Source: an uncultured Eubacteriales bacterium (GTDB taxonomy: Bacteria; Bacillota; Clostridia; Christensenellales; UBA1242). Taken from it: a stretch of 6,848 nt of DNA. The translations under genes and the position numbers were made by a program. Each line of letters opens with the position of its first letter. Position 1 is the first letter of the stretch. The stretch spans positions 1-6,848 of the forward strand of contig CAJKVX010000052.1 in assembly GCA_905203455.1 (NCBI GenBank). Direction: 5' to 3'. The notes under the pieces were generated by a model, which was given only the letters and a program-made list of their open reading frames with translations, was not told the DNA's origin and made no database searches. This document shows, one piece after another, positions 4,428-6,848 of the stretch.

Positions 4428-5843
4428 TTATTCTTTAACCCCAACCAAAGTTGCCTCGCCAACAACAATTCTGTTGCCATCATCATCAACATCATCAAGG
4501 GTTGGAGTTGTCATGCTTGCTCTGTAAAGATATGTTGTTTTGTCGGTAGTGTTGAAAAAGTAAACATAGCCATTCACAATTTCTGGTGCAAGCAACCCGC
4601 TTGGTTCGTCACAACTTGTTGTTGAAAGTTTTTCAGGAACATTGATTTCATTTTGGCCAATGTTTTGGAATTTAATTTTATACAAAATATCTGAAACTGT
4701 GTAAACAACATAGTCACCCTCAATTCCAACAAACACAACTTCAACTTCACTGCTTGAATCGTAGGTGTAAATTATTCTGTTGTTTTCAGTTGAAGCGTTT
4801 GGAACCTTTCCCTCATCAAGCCTTACAAACCTGATATTGTTGGTTTCATAAACAACCAAAGAAATTCCGCCATCGTCTTCTTCAACAAAAATAACATTTT
4901 CATAACTGGTTAAACTTATAATTTGGTTTTGAGTGAAGTTTAAAGTGTCATCACCATCAGAAATTGATTGAACATAAATGTTTGTGTTAAGGCTGAAAAG
5001 CAATTTATCTGACCTTACAGCAAGCAGTGAAACTGATTCACCCTCACTTAACAAATCTTCCCCTGTTCCATCTGGCAAAATTTTGTATACTCTTACCCCT
5101 GTTCTCACAGTTCCCGTTTCAAGAGCAGCACGAGTAAAGTAGATGTATTTTTCACCAACACTGTTGTTGCTTTGGTTTTTAACTTCACCAAAGTTTTCGC
5201 CAAACACAACAGACTGAGCATCATCAACCAACACTTTTTTGTTAAGATTGTTCCCAATTTCAACGCTGGTTATTGTGCTTTGAGATTGTTCATAAACAAG
5301 TAAATATAACTTTTCACCAACTTTATAATAGGTAAATTGAATTTCTTCACTTGTGCTGTTTTGCACAGTTGTGTAAATTCTTTGAGATGCCCCAGTTGTT
5401 AAGTCATATCTATAAAAACAGGTTTGATAATAAAGCACATCACCCTTATTATTTTTCCCGTTGTTAGGAGTTGTGTAATACAAATAATTACCAAAAATAT
5501 GTAACGAGCCGTTGCTAAACCCAACCAAACTGCTAACCACTTGGCTAATTTGGGCAATTGACCCATCACTGTTTAAAACAACATTGCCATCTTCATCACA
5601 CTTTGCTTTATATATGGCAGATTGCACAACCTTACCTGTTTGGTTTCCAGTGCCATCATTTGTTTTTGTTCCATTAATAAAATAAAGATACCCATTATAT
5701 TGCACAACGCTTCCGCCGTTGCTTTCAACTAAAGTTGTTTCATTTGTTGTTGCACTAAGCTCAGGCTCATTACACGCAACAAGCCCAAACATTGTAACCA
5801 CACACAAAACAACTGCAAAAAACACTTTACAAAACTTTTTCAT
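4428..5843 (-). CDS. Lipoprotein with beta-propeller-like repeats (DUF5050-like), 471 aa
   Basis: A secreted, membrane-anchored protein. The signal is canonical: MKKFCK, a hydrophobic core (7-22) and lipobox LVAC with Cys24 lipidated. The mature protein is made of repeated short units in which a [GN]x[YL][LIV][YF][FY] strand is followed by a loop and a strand such as LY[RK][AIY], the pattern of DUF5050-type beta-propellers. I count about eight units, with strand starts near 49 (NGYLYFING), 118 (GNYLYYTT), 176 (GEKLYLLV), 232 (KYIYFTR), 279 (DKLLFSL), 316 (NVIFVEE), 376 (GDYVVYT) and 424 (NGYVYFFN). This suggests a seven- or eight-bladed propeller, probably binding a ligand, glycan or protein at the surface. 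An Asp-rich patch (450-455) near the C-terminus could bind metal. No catalytic residues are recognisable. The start is supported by GGGG (5850-5853), 6 bases upstream, and it is a single-gene unit with its own promoter. Confidence 0.87.
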   Translation of the reverse strand: MKKFCKVFFAVVLCVVTMFGLVACNEPELSATTNETTLVESNGGSVVQYNGYLYFINGTKTNDGTGNQTGKVVQSAIYKAKCDEDGNVVLNSDGSIAQISQVVSSLVGFSNGSLHIFGNYLYYTTPNNGKNNKGDVLYYQTCFYRYDLTTGASQRIYTTVQNSTSEEIQFTYYKVGEKLYLLVYEQSQSTITSVEIGNNLNKKVLVDDAQSVVFGENFGEVKNQSNNSVGEKYIYFTRAALETGTVRTGVRVYKILPDGTGEDLLSEGESVSLLAVRSDKLLFSLNTNIYVQSISDGDDTLNFTQNQIISLTSYENVIFVEEDDGGISLVVYETNNIRFVRLDEGKVPNASTENNRIIYTYDSSSEVEVVFVGIEGDYVVYTVSDILYKIKFQNIGQNEINVPEKLSTTSCDEPSGLLAPEIVNGYVYFFNTTDKTTYLYRASMTTPTLDDVDDDGNRIVVGEATLVGVKE

Positions 5844-5891
5844 ATACAGCCCCTTATTTTGATTGTTAAGCCCTAAGCATAAACTAATATA

Positions 5892-5920
5892 ATAGTATAA
5901 TTATTTACAAGTTTTGTCAA
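5892..5920 (-). promoter_or_regulatory. Sigma-A promoter of the 471-aa lipoprotein gene
   Basis: On the minus strand a consensus -35 TTGACA (5915-5920) is followed at 17 bases by TACTAT (5892-5897, 4/6). An overlapping TATACT (5/6) has a 15-base spacer. The leader to the ATG at 5843 is about 40-45 bases. Confidence 0.65.
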
Positions 5921-5988
5921 TTACAAATAATTACAATTCCACATTTTTTTAAATTTTAGGTATTATGTGTGAAATAACTCCTAAATTT

Positions 5989-6813
5989 TTAATTTAGTCT
6001 GCATGGTCTACCATCTTTTGCACTTTTAAAAATAATATAATATCCAAATTTTGTGTTAAGAGAAATTGGATAATAAAACATTCTGCCAAGTTTTGTATCT
6101 TTATATTTGCTTGATGCAGTTTTTGCGTGAATTCCAATTGCAATATATTTTGGTTTATTTTCATCATAAATTATTCCAACCGCAATAACCCCCTTTCTTG
6201 TTTGTGCCCGAACCCATTTTGAACAAGAAAACATACATTCAAGAACCCGCTCTCTTTCACAATTTGCAAACAATTCAAACAAACTTACTTCAACCTTTTT
6301 AAAATATCTTAAATCAGTTAACCTGTAAAGTGGCTTTTGCAAAACCTTGTTTATTAATTGCTTTTTGTTTACCTGCGGTAAGTTTTGTTTATGTGGTGAA
6401 ACTTTAAACTCATTTTCTTTACTAATGCAAAACAATTTCATTTCATTATCAATAATTCTTTCAATGTCTTCGTCAGTATCATCAAATAAACTTGATGCAC
6501 TTTTTCTTAAAATCAAATTTGAATTGCCATAAAAAGCAATAAGTCTTGCATCTTTATAAACACAAATGCTTAAATCTTGTTTGCTTATGTAGTTAGTGGA
6601 AATTGTTTCACTTCCAAAATAAAAAACACTTCCCTGTTTTTCTGCCTTGTTATAAATTTCAATCAAAATGGGAAATTTAAATTCATCAAAAAACTTCAAA
6701 CTAACACAAAACTCATAACCATTTTTTATGACAGTTGCAACTCCCATCACTTGGTTTGTTAATGTTAGGTTCAAAACCTTTTTAAGTAAGTAAAAATTTT
6801 TTTCAAATTCCAT
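5989..6813 (-). CDS. Uncharacterised cytoplasmic protein, 274 aa, with conserved-looking C-terminal domain
   Basis: No signal peptide or membrane segment. The N-terminal half (1-105) has alternating beta segments (VMGVATVIKNGYEFCVSLKF, FPILIEIYNKA, SICVYKD, LIAFYG). The middle (106-165) is a charged linker with an acidic stretch (DDTDEDIERI, 111-120). The C-terminal ~75 residues (SKWVRA at 198, then GVIAVGIIYDENKPKYIAIGIHA, 208-230, then YYPISLNTKFGYYIIFKSAKDG, 247-268) recall a C-terminal module seen in uncharacterised clostridial proteins with a 'SKWV...GIIYDENKPKYI..G...PL....GYWIMYQDA.TG' pattern (from memory). The ATG has no good ribosome binding site: only AAAG is near and GGTG is 17 bases away. 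An in-frame TAA lies just upstream at 6828-6830. A short internal Met23 is possible but no better supported. Function is unknown, and no intrinsic terminator with a T-run follows. Confidence 0.75.
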   Translation of the reverse strand: MEFEKNFYLLKKVLNLTLTNQVMGVATVIKNGYEFCVSLKFFDEFKFPILIEIYNKAEKQGSVFYFGSETISTNYISKQDLSICVYKDARLIAFYGNSNLILRKSASSLFDDTDEDIERIIDNEMKLFCISKENEFKVSPHKQNLPQVNKKQLINKVLQKPLYRLTDLRYFKKVEVSLFELFANCERERVLECMFSCSKWVRAQTRKGVIAVGIIYDENKPKYIAIGIHAKTASSKYKDTKLGRMFYYPISLNTKFGYYIIFKSAKDGRPCRLN

Positions 6814-6848
6814 AACTTTAAATTATTTTATCACCAGAGAAATCAATG

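Noticed and set aside
4368..4625. 85-codon plus-strand frame
   Set aside because: It overlaps the end of the 471-aa lipoprotein gene in antisense and starts just after the bidirectional terminator, with no ribosome binding site.
5951..5988. Hairpin right after the 274-aa stop (AAATTTAGG with CCTAAAATTT)
   Set aside because: On the minus strand it is followed by As, not Ts, and the stem contains a bulge, so it is not a credible intrinsic terminator.

Overview
The window looks like chromosomal DNA of a low-GC Firmicutes, most likely an uncultured gut-type member of Clostridia. The signs are very AT-rich DNA, strong AGGAGG-type ribosome binding sites, intrinsic terminators ending in T-runs, Sec/SPII lipoproteins with a Lys-start signal and lipobox, a DUF4364 winged-helix protein and a TetR regulator of the clostridial 'STFYLHY' type. 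I see no tRNA, rRNA, CRISPR array, transposase or phage gene.

Layout, left to right: (1) 1-172, no gene. (2) A minus-strand operon (1137 to 173) encodes a 119-aa two-helix membrane protein and then a TetR repressor; the TetR ribosome binding site overlaps the upstream stop codon. Its upstream region holds a TTGACA box and a perfect 8+8 bp inverted repeat that could be the operator. (3) A 201-aa lipoprotein (minus, 2025-1420) has its own promoter and terminator. (4) A 44-aa small gene (minus, 2306-2172) has a near-ideal ribosome binding site and its own terminator. (5) A minus-strand pair overlapping by 8 bp encodes a 248-aa helical protein and an 86-aa coiled-coil protein (3510-2511), followed by a terminator. 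(6) A DUF4364 gene (plus, 3670-4200) is divergent from that pair and is the only plus-strand gene. (7) A bidirectional terminator (4336-4363) lies between the convergent DUF4364 gene and a 471-aa beta-propeller-like lipoprotein (minus, 5843-4428), which has its own TTGACA promoter. (8) A 274-aa protein of unknown function (minus, 6813-5989) may be the last gene of an operon continuing past the right edge.

No gap between genes exceeds 300 bases. The longest, 1138-1419, is accounted for by the TetR-operon promoter/operator and the lipoprotein terminator.

Functionally this is a series of short, mostly independent units rather than one pathway. The clearest internal logic is the membrane protein plus TetR unit, probably self-repressed, and the translationally coupled 248/86-aa pair. 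I do not see convincing evidence of a complete new system; the best leads are the overlapping pair, the 44-aa small protein and the putative TetR operator.
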